This document shows, piece by piece, positions 1-8,982 of a stretch of 33,362 nucleotides of DNA (positions are counted from its first letter, which is position 1; every line of letters begins with the position of its first letter). The notes beneath the pieces are model-generated. The model saw only the letters and a list, made by a program, of their open reading frames with translations, did no database searches and was not told the origin of the DNA. The stretch lies in contig JAFGFB010000028.1 in NCBI GenBank assembly GCA_016931315.1, positions 1 through 33,362 of the forward strand. Direction: 5' to 3'. The stretch comes from Anaerolineae bacterium. GTDB lineage: Bacteria > Chloroflexota > Anaerolineae > B4-G1 > SLSP01. The position numbers were made by a program, and so were the translations under genes.

Positions 1-463
1 AGCCTGCCATGATCGTCTTGCCTGCACCGGGGTCATCGGCTAGCAAAAAGCGAATACGGGGCAACTTGAGGAAGTAGTCGTAGACCGCTTCCAGTTGGTG
101 TGGCAGGGGGTCAATCCGCGCAATGGAGAGCGCGAAGTACGGGTCATATTCGTAAGCCAATCCCAGGCGCAGCGCCTCAATCGCCAGGCGGAAACGTAAC
201 GGGTCGCCGTCGCCTGGCGGTTCTTCCGGCGCGATTTCCAGCGTCGCCAGCTGCGCCGCAGTCAGGATCGCCTCATGCACCTGATTTGTGCGCATGCCCT
301 GCCCGATCAGTTTGGTCGTCGCACCCAGCGACATCACCACCAGTACCTTGAGCGGTTCAGGGAACAGGGGGCTGCGAACAATCGCATTGGGCTTAAGTTG
401 GCTCAGAATCTCCACCACCACGGTCCTCATTTGCAAATGCGCCCGACTTATACTTCGAGCCAT
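1..463 (-). CDS. SNF2/DEAD-type helicase, N-terminal fragment (runs off window)
   Basis: This is the 5' part of a large gene that continues beyond base 1, so the ORF track omits it. Reading the minus strand gives 154 residues without a stop. The start is ATG at 463, with GAGGG six bases upstream. The C-terminal end of the fragment contains PHQLEAVYDYF, LPRIRFLLADD and then a Walker A loop PGAGKTIMAG. That is the Q-motif-like and motif I arrangement of long SNF2-like ATPases often found in defence islands. The rest of the motor and any methylase or nuclease partner lie outside the window, so DISARM-type or other system membership cannot be judged. An alternative start is ATG at 430. I am confident of an ATP-dependent helicase-like motor, not of its system. 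Confidence 0.8.
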   Translation of the reverse strand, partial: MARSISRAHLQMRTVVVEILSQLKPNAIVRSPLFPEPLKVLVVMSLGATTKLIGQGMRTNQVHEAILTAAQLATLEIAPEEPPGDGDPLRFRLAIEALRLGLAYEYDPYFALSIARIDPLPHQLEAVYDYFLKLPRIRFLLADDPGAGKTIMAG

Positions 464-503
464 AGGGCGCCCTCATATCATTTGCCCAACTGGCACACAA
501 TTT

Positions 504-531
504 AGTATATAGACAAAAACAAATGAGGCAA
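504..531 (-). promoter_or_regulatory. Candidate sigma70 promoter for the helicase gene
   Basis: On the minus strand TTGCCT and TATACT are separated by 16 bases and lie about 40 bases upstream of the helicase ATG at 463. The -35 box overlaps the terminator stem of the STAND gene, so termination and re-initiation would be packed into about 100 bp. The match is by eye only. Confidence 0.4.
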
Positions 532-552
532 ACGCAAGCCACGTTTGCCTCA
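524..552 (-). terminator. Intrinsic terminator after the STAND ATPase gene
   Basis: A perfect 11-bp stem TGAGGCAAACG/CGTTTGCCTCA with a 7-base loop lies 18 bases beyond the stop of the STAND gene. On the minus strand it is followed by TTTGTTTTTGTC, a T-rich tract. It separates the STAND gene from the helicase gene. Confidence 0.75.
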
Positions 553-570
553 GAATTCCTCACACCCCGC

Positions 571-2709
571 TCACTTCTCGCGGCGCCGATAAACCAAGCT
601 CTCCGTAAACGACTTCCCCAATACCCGCCAACCAGCAATCCGGCGCTGATCAAACGTCAAGTGCAATGAGATGGATTCAAAAACAACGGCAAACCCAAGA
701 CAGACCATAGCCATAGTCCAAAAAGGCTCATCAGACACCTGCATGACCACCCGAATCCAGCCCGCGACTGACAAAAACACAACGTTCAATATCACTGCAC
801 ACATCGCCGCAATCATGGCCGCCTTTCCCGGATAGGCTCGGCGATGCATAACAACCCATTCCAATGGATCAGCGAGAACATGAACCTTATCTTCAGTTCG
901 CCAGAAATGCTGCTTCACAATCGTCAGCAGCCATCGAAAACCTTCACCCCTGGGTGTCTTTGGCACTCTTGGGTCCCACAATGCCCAACTAGAATCTCCC
1001 GGTTTCGGCACGCAAGGCCACCACCAACGCCAACCGGACCACACCTCTTGAATAGGATACCGCCACTCCCATCCCTTGACTGCTGCTACACGTTCTGGGT
1101 CTATGCCACTCAGTTTGTTTCGAGCCAATTCCCACATCAACGCGTGTATGCGATACGCGCCACTCGCTATCGGCTGAACAAGGCAATACTGCGCCAGGCG
1201 ATCGAAGGATGCTTCAGCAACTTGATGAGATACTCCCCAAACGGCTTGCCCCATCGCAATGTCATGCCTGTTCAGCAAAGGCACAGCACCCAAAAGCGCC
1301 AGCCGTTCTTGCATCTCACTATCAAGGCTGTCCCAAACTGCCTCCAAAGCGATCCATGCATTGGAGGCAGAGTCATGATATCCCAAGACCAGTTTTCGGC
1401 TCTCGACGTCTGACAAGAGGCGTTGTGTAGCCTCCCATCCCTTGCGTTGTGCTATCCGAGAAGCAATTTCAACCGCCAATGGATAGCGCTCGACCAGATC
1501 AAGTACGGCGGCCAAAGCGTGCTCATCAGTCTCCGTGACTGGCTGGCATTCACTAATCCCAACCGCCAGTTCACGTGCCTCATCCTGCGTCAACGCACCA
1601 AGTAAGATCTGCCAGTCAGAGTTGATGCCCAATCCCTCTGCTTGTTTAACGCTACGTGTAGAGATCAAAACGGTAAGGCCCCGGATGTCTCGCAACCAAT
1701 GTAGCGACTGCAGTTGTTCGACGTTGTCCACAATAGCCAGCGCCCTTCTAGTGATCAGATGCTCTCTGAGCATTAACCGCAAAGCCTCTATTGAAGCACT
1801 TTGTGCAGAAGCTTGCTGGCAGAGCCGCATCACTATAGGACGCAGTAATCCCGCATCTGTATCAGCCAACATAGGGGGATTCCCACTAAAAGCAACAAGC
1901 CCTCCATCAAATTGCTTGCCCAGGTCCACACTACGAAGGAATGCACCCAACATCGAAGTTTTCCCAATGCCACCCAAACCGATCAAGGCCACCCATGCCC
2001 CCACATCTGCTGCCTGCAAAACGCACTCATGCAATGCAGCGAGAGGCTGTTGGCGAGTAATCTCAAAAACAGGACGTGCAAAACCTGCATCTGATACTGG
2101 TAGTGCACTCACAGGTTCTTCTGACATAGAACCGAGAATGATGCAAATACTAGCAAGGCTTTGATTTAGCCAGCGATAGAAAGTGTAATCCGCAAGATTT
2201 ACCGTTTCCCTCGCTACAGATTTCGCCACATCTGCGTCGATACCCCACTCCGCGAGGCAATCCGGATCTTGCAAGTATTGCAGTGTGACCTCCGTAGAAC
2301 TTTTGCCAAAAGATGTAGCTCGATAGCGAGCATAACGCCGGCTCATCAGTGGAGCAACATAATGCGCAAAGGGGATGAACGCGATTGTCCAATGCTTAGC
2401 ATTCGCTTTCGCAACCAGAAGTTGCGGGAGGATCTCACGGCACCAGAACTCAGACAAAGCCCAAGCAACAACTAGACCAGGATACTCGGCATCAATGGAC
2501 GTCGGAATTCCATGAGTCTGATATAGAGCAACTAACGCCTCCACTTCAACTGGTAGAGGCGGCAATTCTGCCTGCTCCAAGGCTTGCAGCACATCCTTCA
2601 GAGCATCAGGAGACAGCTTTGGATTTGCTACTGATTTTGCTACTGAAAATGCAACCACAGTACTCCCATCGAACCCCTGTGTATGCCATAATGGTGATGT
2701 ACCAGCCAA
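571..2709 (-). CDS. STAND/NB-ARC ATPase with C-terminal membrane helices
   Basis: This 712-residue protein has an NB-ARC-like switch ATPase core: Walker A GLGGIGKTS at residues 244-252, Walker B-like ALAIVDNV near 323-330, a sensor-like TVLISTRS near 350, and a RYPLA motif corresponding to the GLPLA signature. Residues 1-200 form a domain I do not recognise. No TPR or WD repeats are visible after the ATPase. Instead there is a Trp-rich stretch and two predicted membrane helices (about 630-651 and 663-683). STAND proteins of this kind are commonly signal-sensing switches, including antiphage ones; a membrane effector here is inference. The track start is TTG without a Shine-Dalgarno sequence. 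The frame stays open upstream to 2820, so the true start is uncertain. The gene lies downstream of, and in line with, the Xre-type regulator. Confidence 0.8.
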   Translation of the reverse strand: MAGTSPLWHTQGFDGSTVVAFSVAKSVANPKLSPDALKDVLQALEQAELPPLPVEVEALVALYQTHGIPTSIDAEYPGLVVAWALSEFWCREILPQLLVAKANAKHWTIAFIPFAHYVAPLMSRRYARYRATSFGKSSTEVTLQYLQDPDCLAEWGIDADVAKSVARETVNLADYTFYRWLNQSLASICIILGSMSEEPVSALPVSDAGFARPVFEITRQQPLAALHECVLQAADVGAWVALIGLGGIGKTSMLGAFLRSVDLGKQFDGGLVAFSGNPPMLADTDAGLLRPIVMRLCQQASAQSASIEALRLMLREHLITRRALAIVDNVEQLQSLHWLRDIRGLTVLISTRSVKQAEGLGINSDWQILLGALTQDEARELAVGISECQPVTETDEHALAAVLDLVERYPLAVEIASRIAQRKGWEATQRLLSDVESRKLVLGYHDSASNAWIALEAVWDSLDSEMQERLALLGAVPLLNRHDIAMGQAVWGVSHQVAEASFDRLAQYCLVQPIASGAYRIHALMWELARNKLSGIDPERVAAVKGWEWRYPIQEVWSGWRWWWPCVPKPGDSSWALWDPRVPKTPRGEGFRWLLTIVKQHFWRTEDKVHVLADPLEWVVMHRRAYPGKAAMIAAMCAVILNVVFLSVAGWIRVVMQVSDEPFWTMAMVCLGFAVVFESISLHLTFDQRRIAGWRVLGKSFTESLVYRRREK

Positions 2710-2725
2710 GATTAAGGAGGACTCA

Positions 2726-2815
2726 ATGATATCAATTCTTGCCCAGTGTCCGTTTACAGCGGCCCTTTTCGTCTGGTGGCGATGGCGGCAGCTAAAACGG
2801 AGGCGAGCCAGATGA
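2726..2815 (+). CDS. Possible 29-residue basic membrane-type peptide
   Basis: A strong ribosome-binding site AAGGAGG stands five bases before an ATG on the plus strand, in the gap between the STAND and Xre genes. It opens a 29-codon frame with a hydrophobic N-terminal half containing FTAALFVWW and a very basic tail RQLKRRRAR. The shape resembles small membrane toxins or leader peptides, but there is no homology support and no promoter was identified. It could be chance, because the same bases are open in the extended STAND frame on the other strand. Confidence 0.25.
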   Translation: MISILAQCPFTAALFVWWRWRQLKRRRAR

Positions 2816-2820
2816 ACCCC

Positions 2821-3192
2821 CTAACTCGACGATTTATCAGCCGCTCGCCGGTACCGCCACTCCACGTACTCCATTATCTCCTGTCTCTCCTCTGGCGTAA
2901 GGCGCTTCATCATATCGTAGACCTCGGAAAAACTGAGATCATCATCTGGCGCAGGCAGAGCCGAGAGATGCCCCGCGAGGCGAAACACCTTCTCCTCCGG
3001 CATATCAAGCGCCTTGGCAATAGCACGGCACAATTCTGGTCCCGCATTGCGGTCACCATTTATGACGCGCAAGATAGCAACATGACTTACTTCGCCACGC
3101 CGTGCCAGCTCGCTGATATTCCATCCTCGTTCATTTATCTGCCTTTCCAACCACTGACCGAAATGCGTTTCCGATTTCATAATCCCCCCCAT
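2821..3192 (-). CDS. Xre/Cro-type helix-turn-helix regulator
   Basis: This protein of about 123 residues starts MGGIMKSETHFGQWL. An HTH_3-like domain follows, with WNISELARRGEVS and HVAILRVINGDRN matching the two DNA-contacting helices and the loop of Cro/CI-family repressors. A short C-terminal helix (LTPEERQEIMEYVEWRY) probably mediates dimerisation. I prefer ATG at 3192, which has AGGAG ten bases upstream, or ATG at 3180; the track's longer 153-residue start runs into the divergent promoter. The gene is divergent from the HTH/zinc-ribbon gene and lies upstream of the STAND gene on the same strand. It is therefore a likely repressor of the shared intergenic region, as in temperate elements or toxin-antitoxin-like modules. 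Confidence 0.82.
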   Translation of the reverse strand: MGGIMKSETHFGQWLERQINERGWNISELARRGEVSHVAILRVINGDRNAGPELCRAIAKALDMPEEKVFRLAGHLSALPAPDDDLSFSEVYDMMKRLTPEERQEIMEYVEWRYRRAADKSSS

Positions 3193-3209
3193 AATGGCCA
3201 CACTCCTAC

Positions 3210-3238
3210 TTGACAACAAGTGTACCGTATGATACAAT
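3210..3238 (+). promoter_or_regulatory. Sigma70 promoter with overlapping palindromic operator candidate
   Basis: TTGACA and TACAAT are separated by exactly 17 bases, 35 bases before the ATG of the HTH/zinc-ribbon gene, giving a near-consensus promoter. The spacer and -10 contain the 9-bp palindrome GTATGATAC (3227-3235), a plausible operator for the divergent Xre protein. Repression here would control the recombinase operon. Confidence 0.7.
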
Positions 3239-3272
3239 ACTACTACCAACTGACTTATTATCAGAGGAACCA

Positions 3273-3686
3273 ATGGACACAATCAACAACCTTCAGATGC
3301 CGCGCCTCGACCGGGTACAACGACTCCGATCTCAAAAACTCTTGACCATGGAGTACCAGCCATCAGAGATCGCCGAAATTCTGGGTATCCACATTGATAC
3401 AATATACCGATCACTAATCCCAGCCGGTTGCCCGCATCGACGCGACGAGAAAAACCGCATCTGGATAGTAGGCACAGAGTTAACACAATGGCTCCAAACA
3501 ATAAAGAAAAAGAAACTGAGTATGCAGCCGGATGAAGCTTTTTGCTTGCACTGCAATCGACCTGTGAAAATGCAGGATCCGCTTTCGATCACATTTCAGA
3601 ATCGCGTAATAGAAATGGTTACCGGCATATGCCCCCATTGCGGAACCACTATCAACCGCGCTCGAGCACGCGAGAATAGAGAATAA
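3273..3686 (+). CDS. Small HTH protein with C-terminal zinc ribbon, recombinase partner
   Basis: The protein has 137 residues if it starts at ATG 3273, which has AGAGGA just upstream; the track start at 3210 lies inside the -35 box. The first half carries a helix-turn-helix (YQPSEIAEILGIHIDTIYRS) followed by a short wing-like segment ending in a TELTQWL helix, similar to DNA-binding domains of excisionase/MerR type. The second half has two CxxC pairs, CLHC and CPHC, spaced as in a zinc ribbon. The stop lies two bases before the recombinase ATG, so the two genes are almost certainly co-transcribed. I infer a role as a recombination directionality factor or recombinase regulator. Confidence 0.75.
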   Translation: MDTINNLQMPRLDRVQRLRSQKLLTMEYQPSEIAEILGIHIDTIYRSLIPAGCPHRRDEKNRIWIVGTELTQWLQTIKKKKLSMQPDEAFCLHCNRPVKMQDPLSITFQNRVIEMVTGICPHCGTTINRARARENRE

Positions 3687-3688
3687 AC

Positions 3689-4813
3689 ATGGGAAACAAT
3701 AACGTACTCATATGCCGCGAAAACTGGATGGACGTCCAAGCCTATCTGGCATACTGCGAAAAGACAAAGAGAAATACTGCTGCAACAATCAAAAGGCAAT
3801 GGGGATTGCTGCGACACGCACTTGAGTGGAGCAAAGATAGACCCTTTCCTCAATCCCCAAGTAACACTACTAGTTTTCCCGATTATCTGGAACAAGTCGG
3901 AATCGTCAGTACCAGAAGTGATGGCAAAACAGGCAAATTATCGCCAGTAACCAAACGCCGAGCACTCGAGGAATTGGTACGATTCTTCCACTTCATGCGC
4001 AAAATCGATCCCAAACGCTACCCTCCGCACGCTGTCAACGATGAATGGTTAGCAAGTTTGAAAATTCTAACCAAGGAAAATCAGGTTATCGAGCATGAGT
4101 TCTACACTTTCACAGAAGTCGAGCGGCTAGCTGCAGCCCCAAATCATGATGAAACACTTACCCAATTTCGTCTACGCGCGGCCATAGCACTCTTGTTCCT
4201 ATCAGGGATGCGCGTTGGAGCGCTGGTCACGCTTCCACTTAAAGCCATCAATCTTTCAGTAGCACACCCAGTCATTTGGCAATGGGGACTATATGGCGTT
4301 CAAACCAAAAACAGCAAACCAATCAACACATATCTACTACAAATCCCCAATCTACTGAAAATAGTCACGCAATGGGATGATTTAGTCCGCAGCCAATTAC
4401 AACCCGATGCACTATGGTTCGCCGATATTACCCGCGATGGCATGGCACTGACTGGAAAAACCAGAGGTGGACAATCACGTGGGGATGCTGTACGCAAAGG
4501 ACTCCATTCCCTATGTGAAAGCATCGGTATTTCATACAAACACCCCCATTGTCTCCGTCATGGACATATCGTTTACGCAGTGAAACGCGCCCGTGATATG
4601 AAAGCTTTGACCGCTATCTCACAAAATGTGGGGCACGGAGATCTCACCGTCACCCTGCAAGTTTATGGGAAGCTAACTGGCGATGACATCCAGGTATCAA
4701 TCGCAAGCTTAACACAATCTGATACATTCTCACCATCAACGCTTGATGGCGCAAACCGCGACGCGCTAATCGAACAGCTATCGCTCACGTTGAAAATGTT
4801 AAAAGGAGAGTAA
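3689..4813 (+). CDS. Tyrosine recombinase/integrase
   Basis: This 374-residue protein catalyses site-specific DNA strand exchange. An N-terminal SAM-like core-binding domain occupies about residues 10-110. The catalytic domain keeps all signature residues: Arg175 in SGMRVGAL, a Lys in the TKNSKP beta-hairpin, His287 and Arg290 in HCLRH, His316 in NVGHGD and the nucleophile Tyr326 in QVYGKL. It is therefore predicted to be active. Its 3' end lies 58 bases from the 3' end of a tRNA-Pro gene, the classic layout of an integrated element. It is co-transcribed with the HTH/zinc-ribbon gene. Its base composition looks more A+T-rich than the housekeeping genes to the right, judged by eye. Confidence 0.93.
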   Translation: MGNNNVLICRENWMDVQAYLAYCEKTKRNTAATIKRQWGLLRHALEWSKDRPFPQSPSNTTSFPDYLEQVGIVSTRSDGKTGKLSPVTKRRALEELVRFFHFMRKIDPKRYPPHAVNDEWLASLKILTKENQVIEHEFYTFTEVERLAAAPNHDETLTQFRLRAAIALLFLSGMRVGALVTLPLKAINLSVAHPVIWQWGLYGVQTKNSKPINTYLLQIPNLLKIVTQWDDLVRSQLQPDALWFADITRDGMALTGKTRGGQSRGDAVRKGLHSLCESIGISYKHPHCLRHGHIVYAVKRARDMKALTAISQNVGHGDLTVTLQVYGKLTGDDIQVSIASLTQSDTFSPSTLDGANRDALIEQLSLTLKMLKGE

Positions 4814-4817
4814 AAAA

Positions 4818-4859
4818 AGATGCTCATTCCCACTGTTTTCACAATAAGAACGAGCATCT
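4818..4859 (-). terminator. Intrinsic terminator of the tRNA-Pro transcript
   Basis: A 12-bp stem AGATGCTCATTC/GAACGAGCATCT, with one G-U-type mismatch and an 18-base loop, is followed on the minus strand by seven Ts. It therefore ends the tRNA transcript. It could also stop plus-strand transcription from the integrase, though with a poorer T tract. Confidence 0.75.
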
Positions 4860-4870
4860 CCTTTCGTCTG

Positions 4871-4945
4871 TCGGGGCGGATGGATTTGAACCTTCGACCT
4901 CTACAACCCCATTGTAGCGCCCTAGCCAAACTGGGCTACGCCCCG
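4871..4945 (-). tRNA. tRNA-Pro (anticodon GGG)
   Basis: The minus strand folds as a 75-nt tRNA. The acceptor stem is CGGGGCG/CGCCCCG, the D stem is GCCC/GGGC with GG in its loop, and the anticodon stem is CTACA/TGTAG with loop ATGGGGT, giving anticodon GGG for CCC codons. The T arm is GAAGG-TTCAAAT-CCATC with one A-A mismatch in the stem. CCA is not encoded. Its 3' end faces the integrase gene. Confidence 0.93.
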
Positions 4946-5013
4946 CCAACGTTCGAGATTATACCGCAATCCATGATTTTGACAAGCGCGCTATTGCGCG
5001 CACCATCGCACTC

Positions 5014-6183
5014 TCACACCTCGATTTCGAAGCGGTCCCCGTGCCACACTTTTTTCAGCGCTGCTTCCGGTGCGAGCGGTTCATCGCTAGAGCGGTAATA
5101 CAGATAACGGAACAAATCCCGCAGCGCTGCCGCCAGCACCGGCGCCAGGAACAACCCCGCCAGACCACCCAGCTCGCTTCCGATAACCAGAACCACCATC
5201 ACAATCACCGGGTGGAGTTTCACACTGCGCCCCAAAACACGCGGCGAAATGAAGATATTCTCCACCTGTTGAATGCCTACCGCATACACCGCCACCCACA
5301 GCGCCAGAATCGGACGTTGGGTCAGTGCCACCAGCACTGCCGGTATCGCCCCCAGCAGCGGTCCGATATTGGGTATCAACTCGAAAATTCCCGCCAGCAG
5401 CCCCAAAAACACCGCAAAGCGCACGCCCATAATCGAGAAAACAATCGCCGAAAGCGATCCGATAATCAGCCCCAGGAACAGCTGCCCGCGCAGATAGGAG
5501 CTGAAAACCGAGTCCACCAGCGTCAGCACCTTGAACACATCCTCACGAATGGACCCAGGGATGCTGTCTTGTAAAGATTCCTTCAAACCATCAGAATCCA
5601 ACAGAAGATAGAAAGTCCAGAACGGGATAAGGACAACTGCCAGCACAAGCGTGACCGTGTAGGAGATTGCCACAGCTGTACCACTGAGCGCTTGTTGGAC
5701 GATTGTGCCGAGCTGGCTCGAGAAGCGGCTCAAGGTCTCATCAATCCGTGTCTGAATTTGCGGCGGCAATAACCGGTATTGTGCCACTGCACTGTCAGCC
5801 AAATCGGTGAGATAAGTCCACACTTTCTCGCGTTCCGCCCACAGTGTCTGCCCCTGTTGGACCACCAACGGCACCACTAACGCTGAAAATCCCACCAACG
5901 TCGCAATCACCAGCAGGTACGTCATCACTAAGGCAATGGGACGTGCAGTCCGGCGGAAGAACCGCAATCGGCGCCGGGCGCCAATCCACCGCCAACCTCG
6001 CTCAATCAACTTCACCAGCGGCGCCAGTAAATATGCCATGAGCAAGCCCACCACGAATGGCGCCAGAACCGCCCGCGTACGCCATAGGATCGCCCCGAGA
6101 ACGACCGATCCCAGGAAGACCAGCACTAAGCGCCAACGGCGCGGACCCGGAATCTCCAACCAGCGTTCAATCAGCACGCTCAT
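5014..6183 (-). CDS. AI-2E family membrane transporter (PerM/YhhT-like)
   Basis: This 389-residue integral membrane protein belongs to the AI-2E/UPF0118 exporter family. It has an N-terminal pair of helices (VLVFLGSVVLGAILW, APFVVGLLMAYLLAPLV) and another near 85-110. A soluble amphipathic stretch (about 115-165) follows, then a C-terminal bundle containing the family-typical FELIPNIGPLLGAIPA and the QQVENIFISPRVLGRSVKLHP region. Members are proton- or sodium-linked exporters or channels of uncertain substrate. The autoinducer label should not be taken literally. ATG at 6183 has GAGGGGGG upstream. The gene begins 24 bases after the lepA stop and is probably co-transcribed with it. It ends close to the tRNA-Pro gene. 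Confidence 0.92.
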   Translation of the reverse strand: MSVLIERWLEIPGPRRWRLVLVFLGSVVLGAILWRTRAVLAPFVVGLLMAYLLAPLVKLIERGWRWIGARRRLRFFRRTARPIALVMTYLLVIATLVGFSALVVPLVVQQGQTLWAEREKVWTYLTDLADSAVAQYRLLPPQIQTRIDETLSRFSSQLGTIVQQALSGTAVAISYTVTLVLAVVLIPFWTFYLLLDSDGLKESLQDSIPGSIREDVFKVLTLVDSVFSSYLRGQLFLGLIIGSLSAIVFSIMGVRFAVFLGLLAGIFELIPNIGPLLGAIPAVLVALTQRPILALWVAVYAVGIQQVENIFISPRVLGRSVKLHPVIVMVVLVIGSELGGLAGLFLAPVLAAALRDLFRYLYYRSSDEPLAPEAALKKVWHGDRFEIEV

Positions 6184-6207
6184 AAGCCCCCCTCGCCTCT
6201 GGGTTCT

Positions 6208-8019
<1,812 letters not shown>

Positions 8020-8169
8020 ACCAATGCTCTTCCTTCCAGAAATGCCCTAAAGCATTCCCTCCAATGAATAACGGCGCAACAACGCGATTTGAAGCCCTTC
8101 TGTTCTATGAACTTGAATTGTACCACGATTCGGAGATGGCTCTACCCGCGCCGGGGTGCGGTTGGCCCG

Positions 8170-8955
8170 TTACTGCGCCGCCGCTTCTGCCAGCGCCCGC
8201 TCGATCCACGTCGCGGCAGGTTCCCCAGACGCTCCCAATTGCCACCACCCCAGAAACTCCGTGTTCCCCGCCGGGCCCCGCAACGGCGAGACCATCAAGC
8301 CACGCAGCCCCAATCCCAATTCACGCAACGCAGCGCATACACCTTCCAGCACCTGCAAATGCACAGCGGGATCACGCACCACACCGCCCTTCCCCACCTG
8401 CCCGCGCCCCGCCTCGAATTGCGGCTTGATCAGCGAGACCACCTCACCGCCCGCTCGCAACCAATGCACCGCCGCCGCATAAATCAGCCGCACCGAGATG
8501 AAAGAGACATCGGAAACCACCAGGTCCACCGGTTCATCCAGCGCCGTTACATAACGCGCGTTGGTTCGCTCCAGCACTACCACGCGAGGATTCTGGCGCA
8601 GTTCCCATGCCAGCTGTCCGTAGCCTACATCCAGTGCATAGACCCGCGCGATGCCGCGTTGCAAAAGGCAATCCGTAAATCCCCCGGTCGATGCGCCGAT
8701 ATCTGCGGCGACGCGCCCCGTCACAGAGACCGGAAAACGCACCAGCGCCGCTTCCAGTTTCTCGCCGCCGCGACTTACGAAACGCGGCTTTGCCGCCAGC
8801 ACCAGTGTTGCCTGCGTCGGAACCTGTGCGCCGGGCTTGTCCACCACTTGCCCATCCACAGTCACCTCGCCTGCGCCAATCAAGCGGTGCGCAAGACTAC
8901 GCGAATCTACCAGACCGCGGGTCACCAATAAAACATCCAGTCGTTCTCGTTCCAT
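8170..8955 (-). CDS. tlyA: TlyA-family rRNA 2'-O-methyltransferase
   Basis: This 261-residue protein has an N-terminal S4 RNA-binding domain (about residues 4-65, ERLDVLLVTRGLVDSR) and an FtsJ/RrmJ Rossmann methyltransferase domain. The SAM-binding signature is ADIGASTGGFTDCLL near residue 84, followed by DLVVSDVSFIS and LIKPQFEAGRGQVGKGG, which supply the K-D-K-E-type catalytic residues. Family members methylate 16S and/or 23S rRNA cytidines; older annotations call them haemolysins. The gene follows rluD by 27 bases on the same strand, so two rRNA-modification enzymes are co-expressed. Confidence 0.95.
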   Translation of the reverse strand: MERERLDVLLVTRGLVDSRSLAHRLIGAGEVTVDGQVVDKPGAQVPTQATLVLAAKPRFVSRGGEKLEAALVRFPVSVTGRVAADIGASTGGFTDCLLQRGIARVYALDVGYGQLAWELRQNPRVVVLERTNARYVTALDEPVDLVVSDVSFISVRLIYAAAVHWLRAGGEVVSLIKPQFEAGRGQVGKGGVVRDPAVHLQVLEGVCAALRELGLGLRGLMVSPLRGPAGNTEFLGWWQLGASGEPAATWIERALAEAAAQ

Positions 8956-8982
8956 GGTCTTCTGGCGGTCTCCGTAAGGCCC

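Noticed and set aside
2746-3213. Plus-strand 155-residue ORF opposite the Xre gene
   Set aside because: The minus-strand Xre reading has clear domain motifs; this frame has none.
5041-5574. Gln/His/Arg-rich 177-residue ORF opposite the AI-2E gene
   Set aside because: Antisense shadow frame; the minus-strand gene has clear membrane helices and family motifs.
8089-8931. Long plus-strand ORF of 280 residues
   Set aside because: It lies antisense to tlyA, is rich in Arg, His and Gln as expected of a shadow frame in G+C-rich DNA, and has no ribosome site.
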